DNA of 64,000 bases, taken from the NCBI GenBank assembly GCA_936432065.2, contig OW386285.2, positions 171,845,984-171,909,983 on the forward strand. Reading direction: 5' to 3'. Under the pieces are notes generated by a model, which had not been told where the DNA came from, did not search any database, and saw nothing but the letters and a program-made list of their open reading frames with translations. This document shows positions 1 through 9,939 of the stretch, piece by piece. This DNA comes from Rutpela maculata (Eukaryota; Arthropoda; Insecta; Coleoptera; Cerambycidae). The translations under genes and the position numbers were made by a program. The first letter of the stretch is position 1. Each line of letters starts with the position of its first letter.

Positions 1-361
1 AGTTAGTTATAAAACGACGAGAAACGGGTACTAATTTAGAAACTCGCTGATAGCGACGGAGAAAAAAGACAATCACGACAGTTTAATCGGACATTATATT
101 TAACGTCAAATTCAACTGACGTTCATAGGTTACAATTCGGTATAGTTTAACAGCATCTAGTTATGGATAAATATAAGTACATATAGTGTTTTCTGCCGTA
201 CTGTGTAAATAATACCACCAATTCACCAGAAAAACTGTTGTGTTCCAATAATAAACGCTGAACGTAATAATGAATGATTCAAAGCCACCAGAGAAGGACC
301 AAGTCTTCTTATTGCGGAGACCATTTCAATGTCAAGTAAAGTAACAAATTACAATGTATTC

Positions 362-1135
362 TAAGTGTTTTATTTGTGGTAAGTTGTATCTTAATGTAGG
401 AATTTGATTTTTAATATGGGTTTATATTGTAGCAAAAACGGCCGCATTACAAGACTTGTGTGGCGTTCTAGCTGTTACAAATTTAAATTACCCGCCAAAC
501 TGGTGGATAAAACGGGGTGTATTCTTAACGGCTCTAGATTAGAATGTTATTCATGCTTCGACTTCCTAAACGGAGGGAAATAGCATTAATCTGCTTTTAT
601 GTATTTTATCTAGTTTATGTTGGAATAAAGTGCAGTTGTTTTTGTTAGCTATTGATTATTTATGAAGCTCCCTAGACGCCCCATAATACCTACTAGGATG
701 ATCAATAAATTAAGAAAGGAAATTTAAAAACTCGCCGTTGAAAAACTATATGAAACAAACTGTGAAAGTCGTCTAAAGCTGATGAACACAATCAGTCGGA
801 AATGGCTACGAATGCGTTGGATTGTAGTTATAAATGTCCTTTGAATTATGTGTGTTATAAATACATATCATTGTTTATTGCTTAGATAGATACTAGCATA
901 AAGTACTTACCTATTTATTATTTTTTGTTATAATACAGATCTTTCTTGATATCTCATTCTGACTTTTCTTAGAAGTGAGTATCAATGGATAATAAATAAT
1001 TTCTTTAGTAGATAAAATTATTTTGTTGTTTTCAGTCAGATACGCATGTAAGTATATAGTTAATAGGAAATAAAACAATGAAAAGGAAATATTTAATAAA
1101 ATACAAAGTATAGTTAACAAATTCATCTAAATGAA
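362..1135. repeat. Dispersed repeat segment A
   Basis: This stretch is clearly related to 58,375-58,930 in the same orientation. Shared blocks include the sequence around 410-450 (atgggtttatattgtagc and its counterpart at 58,420) and the long AT-rich block 830-1,090, whose counterpart runs 58,590-58,880. Identity looks around 75-80 percent with several indels. In the copy near 58 kb this segment is followed directly by segments B, C and D of the same family, so this is probably a truncated copy of a composite non-autonomous element. Confidence 0.55.
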
Positions 1136-1815
1136 ATAATAAAATACATATTAGACATATTATGTAATATTAATAAGATAAGATAGAGGAAGTTCTCGCA
1201 GAAATTACAATAGTTTGTACTGTCTATACTATAGCAGCTGTAACGTAAGTACCTTGCAGCTTTTGCACTTCCAACCATTGCAATGTCAAAACAATCGTCT
1301 CTTTAAAAATTCGCTGACCATAAATATATCTACCGCAAGTAGAATGTCAGAATTAGCTTTTACATATATGCCTTAGGCTTTTTGTAAAAAAATATTAACA
1401 ATAACTGCAAACATCAATCACTGCTAGCTAAACGCCAAATTTACTTTTGACATATGAGGTTATTTTCTTTCTTGTCAGCAATGTCAACTTATTCGTCTTC
1501 ATCTGTTCTGCTTATAAGTTCACATCTAACTGCCGTTATGATGTCACTACCGTTTTCGCGGCACATTCAAATAGTCGAAGTTTAACAATTTTTTAAAATA
1601 TGTTCCGCTAAGAATTTTTCTTCCAAATTAAATATATAACTAAATTAAGTCCTCCACTACCATATTTCACCATTTTTGAAAATTCGTCAACAACCCAATT
1701 GATGAGTCATCAGACAACGACAAAGTTCGTGGACAAGGCTCATAAATAGCGTTATTGGTTATTTTTTCGAGTTTTGGAGTTTTATTTGTTTATTTATTGA
1801 ATAGTCTTTATTGTC

Positions 1816-2406
1816 ATGAAGAGGTAAGTAATTGATGGCTCTATAAAATATGTAATGTTCAGTTTATGGATAGATTATAATTGTGCCATGATTTGCTTGA
1901 AGGTTATGTTTACAATTTTTCGATTAATTTAATAATAAGTATTTTAATTTTATATTTTATTTTCAAAACGAAATTAGGTATGATTTTCTATTTATTTTTA
2001 TTTTAAGGTCTGTCAATTACACTTTCGGTAGGATAAAATTGAAATTGAGACAAGCGTGTACAGGAAGGGAAAAGACTTACGGCTCCATTACGTCACCCCC
2101 GTTTGATAGAAGGTTTGCTATACTAATTAATACTTTACTTCTTTTTAGTTAATTTTCTTTCTATCATGTGCGATACCTAGTCAGTTTTCAAATTGTGTTC
2201 AGTATATGTCGAATCCCAATAATATTGATCGGGAATATATATCCTACAGATGGTGTTGATTATACTGTTTTTCTAGGTTTGGTCTGTTATATGTATACGT
2301 TGATAGTGGTGATTGATTTGTTGGAATTTTCAGCAGACAGATGAGATAGTTTTTCAAATTAAAAAGAAAACTGGAGTCAACATACATCTACTTTTATTAT
2401 GGAGAA
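1816..2406 (+). other. Possible spliced transcript, coding status unknown
   Basis: Three well-formed splice-signal pairs line up. A short ATG-containing exon ends at a gtaagt donor near 1,825. A 105-nt exon (2,008-2,112) lies between ttttaag and gtttgc. A 73-nt exon (2,334-2,406) lies between ttttcag and gtgagt. The only frame open through the 105-nt exon stops soon after the next junction, giving about 42 residues with no recognised domain. It may be a non-coding RNA or chance; the signals are seen, the transcript is inference. Confidence 0.15.
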
Positions 2407-3712
2407 GTGAGTATACATATTACATAACATTAGAATTACTTGCTGTAGCTTTCCCACATTTGATTAATAATTTTTGTTATGTTTACAAAACACGCGTGAA
2501 AAAATTTCAAACATTACTCTTTTAACGATATCAAAAATAAGCTCTGATGCCATTGAAAATTAATGACCATTACCCCATATTTTTCTGAGATGTCGGTTAC
2601 CAAAATTCCAAAATGAGGGTATAATATACACGAATGTACAAGTAGGTACTTTAATTTAGACCCTCCAAGTGTTGTTTTCGAGGTGTTTTTTTTTACTTTG
2701 GATTTTACAATGGCCGGATCTACACTTGTTGCGTATTGTATATTAAATTAAATTCTTTATTACCTATTACTTATGTGATACATTACATGCATATTTGGTA
2801 AGTCAAAACTAATACAAAAGTAGTATGGCTAACATATTATAAGTATAGATATATAAATTGTAAATATTATAAAAAGGTACAACACGGACAGTATGAATAT
2901 ATGTGTAATTTACAAAATATATTAAAATCACAATATGTGATATGCATATTAAACAATTCCTAATTGTCTGAAATTTTGTTGCATAATATTAAAACAAATT
3001 TTAAGGATTTAAATCCTCGAGAATAAAAATGTGGTTTGTTTTCTTAATATTTCATACTATCAGGTCAAAAAATAAATAAATCCGGAAATATTATGTAAGA
3101 AAACTTGTTTCAGCTGTAATACGAGGAAATCCAATGGGAAATAGGAACTACCGTAACAGGTTTGGTACGATCTTTTGCTAATCGAGAAGAGGAAGAAGAT
3201 AATTAAAAGCAAAGGAGAATAGAATTAAGACCAGGAGAAGATATATACGTTGGAATATGAAATGTATTTTATTATGTTCAGAGAACTGTTTTGATGATTT
3301 TTAATGTTAACGTATTGAATAAATTTTGGTTTTTTTTTTTTTTAGTAACTTGGACTCAGTTCTTAAAAAATAATGTGTCAAGACTTCATAGAAATGTACC
3401 GGTTTTCATTTTTTTAGAAGGGGCAAATCTAAAAACCACGATATGGGTATATTTATTTAATCAAACTTTCATTTAGACGTTCCCAAATGTCAGTTGACAA
3501 TTCTAATCAAGCAGTATGTGTTACGTGATGCATGTGGTTATTGACGTACATGGGTAATATGTAAAAGAAGTTTTGAATATAAATATGCATATGGTGGTAA
3601 CTTAATTTTTAAACTAACAAACAAATTTTAAACAGAAAAATTCTATCTATAAATGTAATGGGTCGTTACTTATGGCTTAATTAAGTTGCAGGTAAAAAAA
3701 AAGTTGCAGGTA

Positions 3713-4057
3713 TATACAAGGTGTCCCATATCGTTATGTTCAAATTTTGGGAGCATAAAGTAGACTAAAAAACACAAAAGTAGTAATGCGATTTTTATTC
3801 GTTTCTAAGTTACAGGCCTATTCAATTTATGAACAGTAAATAAAAAAAAAACTTAGTCGTGGGAATAAATGACAAAAAACTAACCATTTGACCACGGATG
3901 ACAGATGCTATTTTTGTATTTACTGGTCAAAAATTTTATAGTCCTGTGACTTCCAAACATAAACATTGAGCTACCACTTTTGTGTTTTTTAGTCTTGCAA
4001 TTAAGTCTACTCTACGCTCCCAAAGTTTGAACATAACAATACTGGACACCTTGTATA
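3713..4057. mobile_element. Foldback MITE, about 345 bp
   Basis: Inverted ends are visible: the left begins tatacaaggtgtccca and the right ends with tggacaccttgtata. The arms continue inward with a shared motif (ttcaaa-tttgggagc on the left, gctcccaaagtttgaa on the right) and a further complementary stretch around aaaacacaaaagtag. There is no coding capacity. The ends are of the broad aggtgtcc class common in insect genomes; I do not assign a superfamily. Confidence 0.75.
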
Positions 4058-4079
4058 GGCCATATGCTGGGCCACTGAA

Positions 4080-4316
4080 GTAAAGTCAAATTTAATTTAA
4101 TGGCCCATAGTAGAAGTGTCGACATTGTGATTTCCATATGATGGCATAATGCCGGCCCAAAGACGGCAAGTGATGGCAAATCACCTGTGCCCGGCTGCCG
4201 GCCGTAGTGACCTATATATGCCGGCCCAATGAAGTATGCCAGTAACAGGCCAGCAATTCATATGCCGGGTGTACGACATAGGGCCAACAAAAATCCACGG
4301 ATAAATGTTTGCTGGG
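4080..4316. other. GC-richer ccggc-rich segment
   Basis: This segment is visibly richer in G and C than its surroundings and repeats the motif gccggc several times (atgccggcccaa occurs twice, about 65 bp apart). No open frame or RNA structure is recognised. It could be the body of an old MITE; related gcc/ggcc-rich text occurs at 6.5-6.7 kb, 54.4-54.5 kb and 57.5 kb. Confidence 0.35.
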
Positions 4317-4782
4317 CTAGAACTAGATTATATTTTCATCTTGTTCCGTCGGAGGGTTGGGGGGTAAATTGGGGTACATTTGGGGAAAATATGTAAATCA
4401 AGCAGGTAAGAGCCCATAAAATTGGTATTTAGTATATACAAGAGAACCTAAGGTCTCAAAAAAATTTTTGGCATTAGCCACCCCCCATTACCACCCCCAC
4501 CCCATTATTAAAGGGGATGAAAAAAAACGTGATTTAGTATGTGTACAAGAACCAGACACCTCAAAACGTTTTTTTTACTTCCCACTACCACCCCCTATCA
4601 CCACCCCCACCCCGCTACCGATGTGGGGTATCGTTTTATGGGTTTTTGGGGTAGAGGATTTCAAATATTATATTATTAAAGTTCCATAAACAATTATTTC
4701 CACATACAAAATTTTTTCGTTGTGAGTGACTTGGATAAAAAATGTGGATGTGGAAGTAGTGATTCCTTGGGCAGCGGTTTTT
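4317..4782 (+). repeat. GGGGTGG-rich dispersed repeat, copy 1
   Basis: This is an incomplete copy of a roughly 700-bp repeat that occurs at least five times in the window (here; 7,111-7,450 plus 20,953-21,311; 22,656-23,353; 47,385-48,057; 48,154-48,627). This copy is in the opposite orientation to the others. The family ends are acttccacatccag and ctggatgtggaagt, a 14-bp inverted repeat. The body has a strongly G/C-skewed block (ccacccccaccccattatt here) with quadruplex-forming potential and a cagacagacagac run in fuller copies. No protein is encoded. Confidence 0.8.
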
Positions 4783-5264
4783 TATAAAGTTTCATTTGTT
4801 ATCTGTTAATACGTGCCATTATCCAAAACAACTAATGCTAAGAAATAGCTGCTATTAAAATAGCAGCTATTTTTAACTGCTAAATAAAAATAGCAGTAGC
4901 AGAAGTAGCTGCTACACAAAAATAGCTTGTTCGACCCATCACTAATGAAAATAACTTAAAAACTATCTGTCTCTTCCTAGTGAGACTTTGTAGCAATGCT
5001 CTTTGACGAATATAAGACAAAGGCCAAACATATAGAGTTCTTCCCGCTCTTTTCCTCAACTGTCAGTTGGGTTCAAAAATTCGTAAGGTCGAGCATCACT
5101 GCCTTTGGTTTCGGGAAAGTTTGGGGTGTGTGCGCAAATATAAGTAAGTAAAATGCATGTAAAATCAATTACTGCTTGAAAGTTTTGCATATGTATGTTG
5201 CTAAAGGCTATAGTTGTTATAAATTCTACTAAAACTTTATTTTTTTCTTATTTTAAGGTTAAAA

Positions 5265-5765
5265 TTCAGTGTCCGACGACTAGGTAAATAAAAAAGTTAA
5301 CTTTCTAGTGTTCGGACATCCGTCCGAATACTGGATATTTCAACTTCATTTTGTCTATCTTTTTATAAATGTCGTATCATTGACAAACATTTTCCTTTCG
5401 TCATCATAATCAAGTAAGTTTTAGATGTAGCAAAACACCAGTAATCGGACAACTATTATAACATTTGTATGCCTCACTTGGCTGGTTTAATTCACGTCCG
5501 ATTTCTGGCTTTGCAGAAAGAGTCGTTATTTCCTAGTTCTCGGACACAAGTTCTTTCCGCTAATTTTGAACCTCTTTAATGACTTTTTTTTATTGTTTCT
5601 AATCTAGAAAATGAATAATAATAAAATTAAAAAGACATTTCGAAAATATTCCGAAGAAATGTTGAAAAAAGCATTGGATCTGTTAAAAGTGACCCTGTCC
5701 GAATACTGAAAATGAGGCGGACGGCAATTAGATTCCGTCGTCCGAGTACTAGCGAAAACGCATAT
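5265..5765. mobile_element. Internally deleted pogo-like DNA transposon remnant
   Basis: A cluster of at least eight GTCCG/CGGAC motifs runs through this stretch: near 5,272, 5,314, 5,327, 5,447, 5,498, 5,541, 5,698 and 5,742. Several sit in a shared context of the form tccgaatactg or cgagtactag, in both orientations. Repeated subterminal motifs of this sort are typical transposase binding sites. Between them lies a short open frame resembling the start of a pogo/CENP-B-type DNA-binding domain. I infer a non-autonomous derivative that lost the catalytic part. Confidence 0.4.
5611..5709 (+). pseudogene. Start of a pogo/CENP-B-type DNA-binding domain, truncated
   Basis: A 32-codon frame starts at an ATG. 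It has a basic run (KIKK, FRKY) followed by SEEMLKKALDLLK, which resembles helix 1 of the Psq/CENP-B N-terminal helix-turn-helix in pogo-like transposases and jerky proteins. It ends at TGA immediately before a tccgaatactg motif, so the rest of the domain and all of the DDE catalytic region are missing. The assignment rests on one helix and could be coincidence. Confidence 0.3.
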
Positions 5766-5934
5766 TCTGAAAGTTTAAAACACATTTAACCATAAAATTT
5801 AATAAAAAATATTTCTCTGAATACGGGTTAATTACAAATATTAAACTTTTGGGTTTATTCAAACCTAACCTCTTTATGTTGGCGCATTTAATTAAAAAAA
5901 AAAATACTGAACCCGCCATTATCAAAACTGTCCA

Positions 5935-6480
5935 AACTATAGATACATTATAGATGGAGGGTTAACTGATGGAAGAAATTATGTACGTCTTATTACATAG
6001 GTACCTCAAATAGTTTATAGCACCTCAATCTTCATTGCTTAATTTATATGGTGTCTTCTTAAAAAAAAATTACAGCGGTTAATACCTCGACCATAGCCAT
6101 ATTTACTGTTAAAAAACTAAAAGGAAATACTTCTTGTCGCTAAGTAGTGAACATGTTTTGTCTAGACTAGCAACATATTCACAGTAAGTACTAAGGAACC
6201 ATATGAATCTGCGATAGTCCAAGAAGTCAATTGCTTTTGTTCACGATGCTACGAGTTTATAACCTGAAAAATTAATTTGTACGTTAGCAATTATTTATAA
6301 AGCAACATTTAATTAGGCAAGTATATATATGGAAAGAATGGTTGATCACTGATAACAATTCTTACCTTTGCAACAAGCTTTTATTCTGTAAATTTCTTGC
6401 AGAGTACTTCTTTCACCTAACCACAAACAGCTTCAAGACTTGAATGGTTTGAACTCATCCTTCCGTCTATGCAAACCATA
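5935..6480. repeat. Dispersed repeat segment B
   Basis: This is a close match in the same orientation to 58,975-59,252 and 60,410-60,680. In the second copy the segment is split by an insertion of about 1.15 kb at a point corresponding to 6,222. Nearly unbroken agreement runs through ggaagaaattatgtacgtc, the stretch naming the tagactagcaacatattc motif, and the block around 6,340-6,430. There is no gene in it. Confidence 0.75.
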
Positions 6481-6621
6481 TAATTTGCAGTATCCCAACA
6501 AACACATTTACATTGGGCCGCTGTCGGGGGAATAACCCCTTGCCGGAAAACGAAACGTTGGTACGATGCTGGCTTCCAATGCATCTCCAGAATCAAAATG
6601 CGCCGGCGGCCACTATTTTTA

Positions 6622-6682
6622 CGACTTAAGCGGCCCGACATTGACTTAAGCGGCCCGACATTGACTTAAGCGGCCCGACATT
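6622..6682. repeat. Three tandem 20-bp units (gacttaagcggcccgacatt)
   Basis: Three head-to-tail, essentially perfect copies of a 20-bp unit centred on aagcggcccgaca lie directly outside the left end of the 27.7-kb hAT-bounded interval. Low copy number and high identity suggest recent slippage. No function is apparent. Confidence 0.85.
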
Positions 6683-6779
6683 AAATTCCGGCTTAAACCC
6701 ATCCAGGGCTGGCTCTAGGGGGGGGGCGAAGCGGGCGGCAATATTCTAGGGGCGGCAAATTCTTCAAATCCACAGTTAC

Positions 6780-7110
6780 CAAAAAATATAAAAAAAGCTA
6801 GGAAACAACTGTTTCACTACCCACATAGCACGGGACGTCCTATGTATATGCAAAAAATGTACATAATATGCAAAAGTATGTCTTTTGTACATCTTGAAGA
6901 TACTAGGTATGTACACGTATGGATGTCCATGGTGTACATGTACCAGCGACATACGTGTAATGAACATTCCAACGATGTACATTCTTACGATATCCCTTGA
7001 TGCATGTCGCAGGAATATCCTTGCATGGACGTACCTACCGCATACATAACTGTACATATACTAGTACACACCATATAAGTTATATTAATGAAAAATACCG
7101 TCAAGTATGG
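6780..7110. other. Gene-free stretch rich in gtacgtcc-like motifs
   Basis: The stretch carries many short, partly palindromic words built on gtacat, acgtcc and atgtcc (for example atggatgtccat). These echo the repeat at 23.88-24.03 kb and 32.24-32.46 kb, including the closing phrase about a catagcac word next to a 'ccta' run. It is probably a diverged relative of that repeat. No coding potential is recognised. Confidence 0.35.
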
Positions 7111-7450
7111 AAAAAACCGCTGCCCAAGTAATCACTACTTCCACATCCGGATTTTCTATCCAAGTCACACAACGAAAAAATTTTGTATCTGGAAATAATT
7201 GTTTATGGAACTTTAATAATATAATATTTGAAATCCTCTACCCCAAAAACCCATAAAACGATACCCCACATCGGTAGTGGGGTGGGGGTGGTGACAGGGG
7301 GTGGGAGTGGGGGGTAGATAAAGTAAAAAAATATTTTGAGGTTTCTGGTTCTTGTACATACACTAAATCACATTTTTTTTCATCCCCTTTAATAATGGGG
7401 TGGGGGTGGTAATGGGGGTGGCTAATACCAAAATTTTGAGACCTTAGCTT
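7111..7450 (-). repeat. GGGGTGG-rich dispersed repeat, copy 2, left part
   Basis: This copy runs from the aaccgctgccc end and stops abruptly at gaccttagctt, where the Polinton begins. The remainder resumes at 20,953 on the far side. In the undisturbed copy at 47,704 the phrase gaccttagcttctcttg is continuous, so this gives the pre-insertion sequence of the Polinton target. Confidence 0.9.
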
Positions 7451-7770
7451 AGTAGATACACAAATAGAGTACGACGCCACTTTGCATGGGAAGCATAGTA
7501 ATAGAGTACGAAGCCACTTAGTAGGGGGGTGAAAAGTTTTGAGATCACAGTGACAAGCTACGTCATTGTTTATTTAAATCAAGGTAGCAATGAATGCCTT
7601 ATTGGGAAAAGTAGGTCGCAGTGACAATGTTCAGGGGAAAGTATTGTTTACGTAAATGATACCCATATTGGGAAAGGTCATGACGATAATGCGTTCGTTT
7701 ATCGAATGCAGGGGAACAATGGGTTTTTCTAGGTTACGGAATGAATAATGTTTTTATTAACAGATCTGTA
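7451..7770 (+). repeat. Polinton left terminal inverted repeat
   Basis: The 320 bp from agtagatacacaaatagag to cagatctgta match the right terminus (20,633-20,952) in inverse orientation. I found no mismatch on reading through. Just outside lies one copy of the 6-bp target duplication tagctt (7,445-7,450). Confidence 0.95.
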
Positions 7771-7811
7771 TAATAAATAAAACAATGTGTTTATGCATAA
7801 TATATTTTATT

Positions 7812-8495
7812 TTAAGTTGAGTTATTCATCTGTACTTTATCAATGTCAAGAATAACTGCATCCTTATTAAACTCTAAAAACTCTAGAAAACAGTAACTTT
7901 GCTCACACTTATTTAAATGACATAAACTTTTTAATTTATCAATATATGTCTCCTCGTTACAATTATCGAAATTACTAATATAAAGTATAGTATTATTATA
8001 AAAGTTCTTAAAATCTAGATGGTGTAAAAATTCTAACCTATAATTAATTAAACGTTTAATGGTAATAAGTTCTTGAATACATTCATCGTCCATATAAATA
8101 ACACTATCACCACTTTTCAGTAATAATACGTGTTTATCCATAAAAAGTTGACTTGACAATTTGAAATTTTCAAACTCCACTACATTTTCAATAAACGTTT
8201 TTTCTTTATCATTATCGGGTATAATATCAATATTTGGAATGAAGTCATACCAATCCAAATCTAGAAGCGAAATGACATCCGTTGAACTGTTAAGTATAAC
8301 AGATGGTTCGAAACCCCTAGCAGCACTTATACCTGTCGAGACTTGCAATGTAGACTTTGGTAATAAATATTTCACTTCATTAATCAGCTGTTTTTCCTGT
8401 TTAATTTGTTCTGCATACTTTAAAAGAATACTATCCACGTATTTTCAATAAGGCGATGAGCATGATGACTCATTTTCAATACCAGAATCTGACAT
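7812..8495 (-). pseudogene. Polinton hypothetical protein, broken by an in-frame stop
   Basis: The last gene of the leftward block, next to the left terminal repeat. An ATG at 8,493-8,495 starts a frame whose codon 17 is TGA (8,445-8,447); the same frame then stays open for about 210 codons to 7,812. After the stop the only near starts are non-ATG (GTG at 8,438). The protein is acidic with a short N-terminal serine-rich stretch and no domain I recognise. Because the frame is continuous on both sides of the TGA, I read this as a nonsense mutation in a real gene rather than as an upstream ORF; a small upstream exon is the alternative. Function unknown. Confidence 0.6.
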
Positions 8496-8559
8496 TATGA
8501 CTGTCTTCACTGCTACTTAAGCATATACTAATTGACAAAATTTATGTAAGAGAGTAATA

Positions 8560-9498
8560 TTACACTATTTCCTCTTTATTTATCCATGAATTATGTGATT
8601 TATCTAGACCAAGCCATTTAACTAAAACCTTACCCCCCTTCCTTCTTATCACTTTTTCAACTAAATACATATCTGGATATTTAACTTTCAATAGTTCATT
8701 TTCGTAGAAGGCACCGCTAATTTCTTCTTTATTTTCATCTTCTAATATATATGTAGTTGGAAGAGTTAAGTTAATTTTCTTAATTTTAAAAATTTCATTA
8801 GACCAGTTTGGAGTATATCCTTTTGTAAATACTGTACGATGTTTGCTTACTCGAACAAAGTCGTTAAGTTTAAACTTCTGAATCGGATCAATTGCCTTTA
8901 GATGACTATACGCAGAAATAAGTATGTTTTTTTCATACTTTTTTGTTACATCTTTAGGTTTAAATCCAGTTGTACGATGTTTTGTATCGTTATATTTGGA
9001 AACGATGATCGGTAAAATACTTAACCACTTATAATTTCCTTGTAAACTGAATTGTTTCCACATCATGTTTTTCAAAGTTCTATTTACTCTCTCGACGATG
9101 CTAGCTTTTAAATTTGAATAAGAACTGTAATGGTTAATATTAAATCGGGACATTAGCTCTTGAAATTTTTTGTTATAAAATTCTTTCCCCATATCAGTTT
9201 GAAGATTCTTTGGTGATTCCTCAACTTCTGACAGCACTTTTTCCATTGCATTAGTAATATCAATTGCTTTTTTACTTTTTACTGGCTCAGCCCACACAAA
9301 CTTTGAAAAAGCATTGATTACCACTAAAATATATCTATGTCCTTTATTCAATTTAGCGTAAGGAATCATCTCCACTAAATCAGCTTGCCATAAATCATTT
9401 AAACCGTTAATTTTAACATGCCTTCTTTTAAAATTTCGTCTAGCAGGTTTATGTAACTCATGTACAATTTCTTCTTTAATACTGCTTACTTTAACCAT
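8560..9498 (-). CDS. Polinton integrase with C-terminal chromodomain
   Basis: A 312-residue retroviral-type (rve, RNase H fold) integrase that would join the element's termini to target DNA and create the 6-bp duplication. The catalytic triad is visible as D40 (context WQADL), D102 (context LQTDMG) and E136 (context SIVERVNR). Residues about 268-312 form a chromodomain-like module (LVEKVI, VKWLGL, HNSWI), the usual C-terminus of Polinton integrases and a possible chromatin-targeting reader. The frame is intact from an ATG at 9,498. It overlaps the upstream gene by 8 nt (ATGGTTAA), a compact viral-style arrangement suggesting co-transcription with the neighbours to its right. Confidence 0.95.
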   Translation of the reverse strand: MVKVSSIKEEIVHELHKPARRNFKRRHVKINGLNDLWQADLVEMIPYAKLNKGHRYILVVINAFSKFVWAEPVKSKKAIDITNAMEKVLSEVEESPKNLQTDMGKEFYNKKFQELMSRFNINHYSSYSNLKASIVERVNRTLKNMMWKQFSLQGNYKWLSILPIIVSKYNDTKHRTTGFKPKDVTKKYEKNILISAYSHLKAIDPIQKFKLNDFVRVSKHRTVFTKGYTPNWSNEIFKIKKINLTLPTTYILEDENKEEISGAFYENELLKVKYPDMYLVEKVIRRKGGKVLVKWLGLDKSHNSWINKEEIV

Positions 9499-9889
9499 TA
9501 TGAACTGGACACTTTAAAACCAGCTGCATAAACATCTTTTCAGATTTCGATTTTTTCGATGTTACAAATATTAGATCATCATCTTGTTTTAATTCTCGAC
9601 CCTCCAAATTCAGAGGGTTTACAGCTTCACCATTTACATGAACTGCTATATCATGCGGATAAAATTGAGATACCATATATATAATTGCCGTTTTTAAAGG
9701 AAACTTATACGTTATCGCTCCATGATCTAAAGTATAAGCATATCCTCCATTCGAGGGGTCTAGAGACCAAGGACTTGTTGCACCATTTCCTCTAAACGTT
9801 AAAATAATATCATACGATAAATCTAATGTTTCCTGAAGACGGTCAAAATAATATTTACTGATATGCCTACCGAATTTATCTACTGGCAT
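9491..9889 (-). CDS. Small Polinton protein of unknown function
   Basis: A 132-residue intact frame with an ATG start, lying 50 nt downstream of the 389-residue gene and overlapping the integrase start by 8 nt. It begins MPVDKFGRH, an opening I associate with proteins found beside the integrase in insect Polintons, some of them fibre-like. The middle holds aromatic and glycine-rich short stretches. No signal peptide, membrane segment or catalytic motif is seen. By position it may be a virion or morphogenesis component, but that is inference only. Confidence 0.65.
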   Translation of the reverse strand: MPVDKFGRHISKYYFDRLQETLDLSYDIILTFRGNGATSPWSLDPSNGGYAYTLDHGAITYKFPLKTAIIYMVSQFYPHDIAVHVNGEAVNPLNLEGRELKQDDDLIFVTSKKSKSEKMFMQLVLKCPVHNG

Positions 9890-9939
9890 GGTTGAAATGC
9901 TACTTGTAAACTAAAGTATATTTTTTATGTAGCAGATAC

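Larger units (their letters stand above)
1..3712. other. AT-rich DNA with no recognisable gene
   Basis: No open frame here has a recognisable domain; the longest are 60-73 codons in AT-rich sequence and look fortuitous. The stretch holds one half of a dispersed repeat (about 362-1,135) and some splice-like signals near 1.8-2.4 kb, listed separately. I see nothing else I can support. Confidence 0.6.

Noticed and set aside
6417..6641. A 74-codon frame resembling a gene near the 20-bp repeats
   Set aside because: It runs through dispersed repeat segment B, and the other copy of the repeat does not preserve it.
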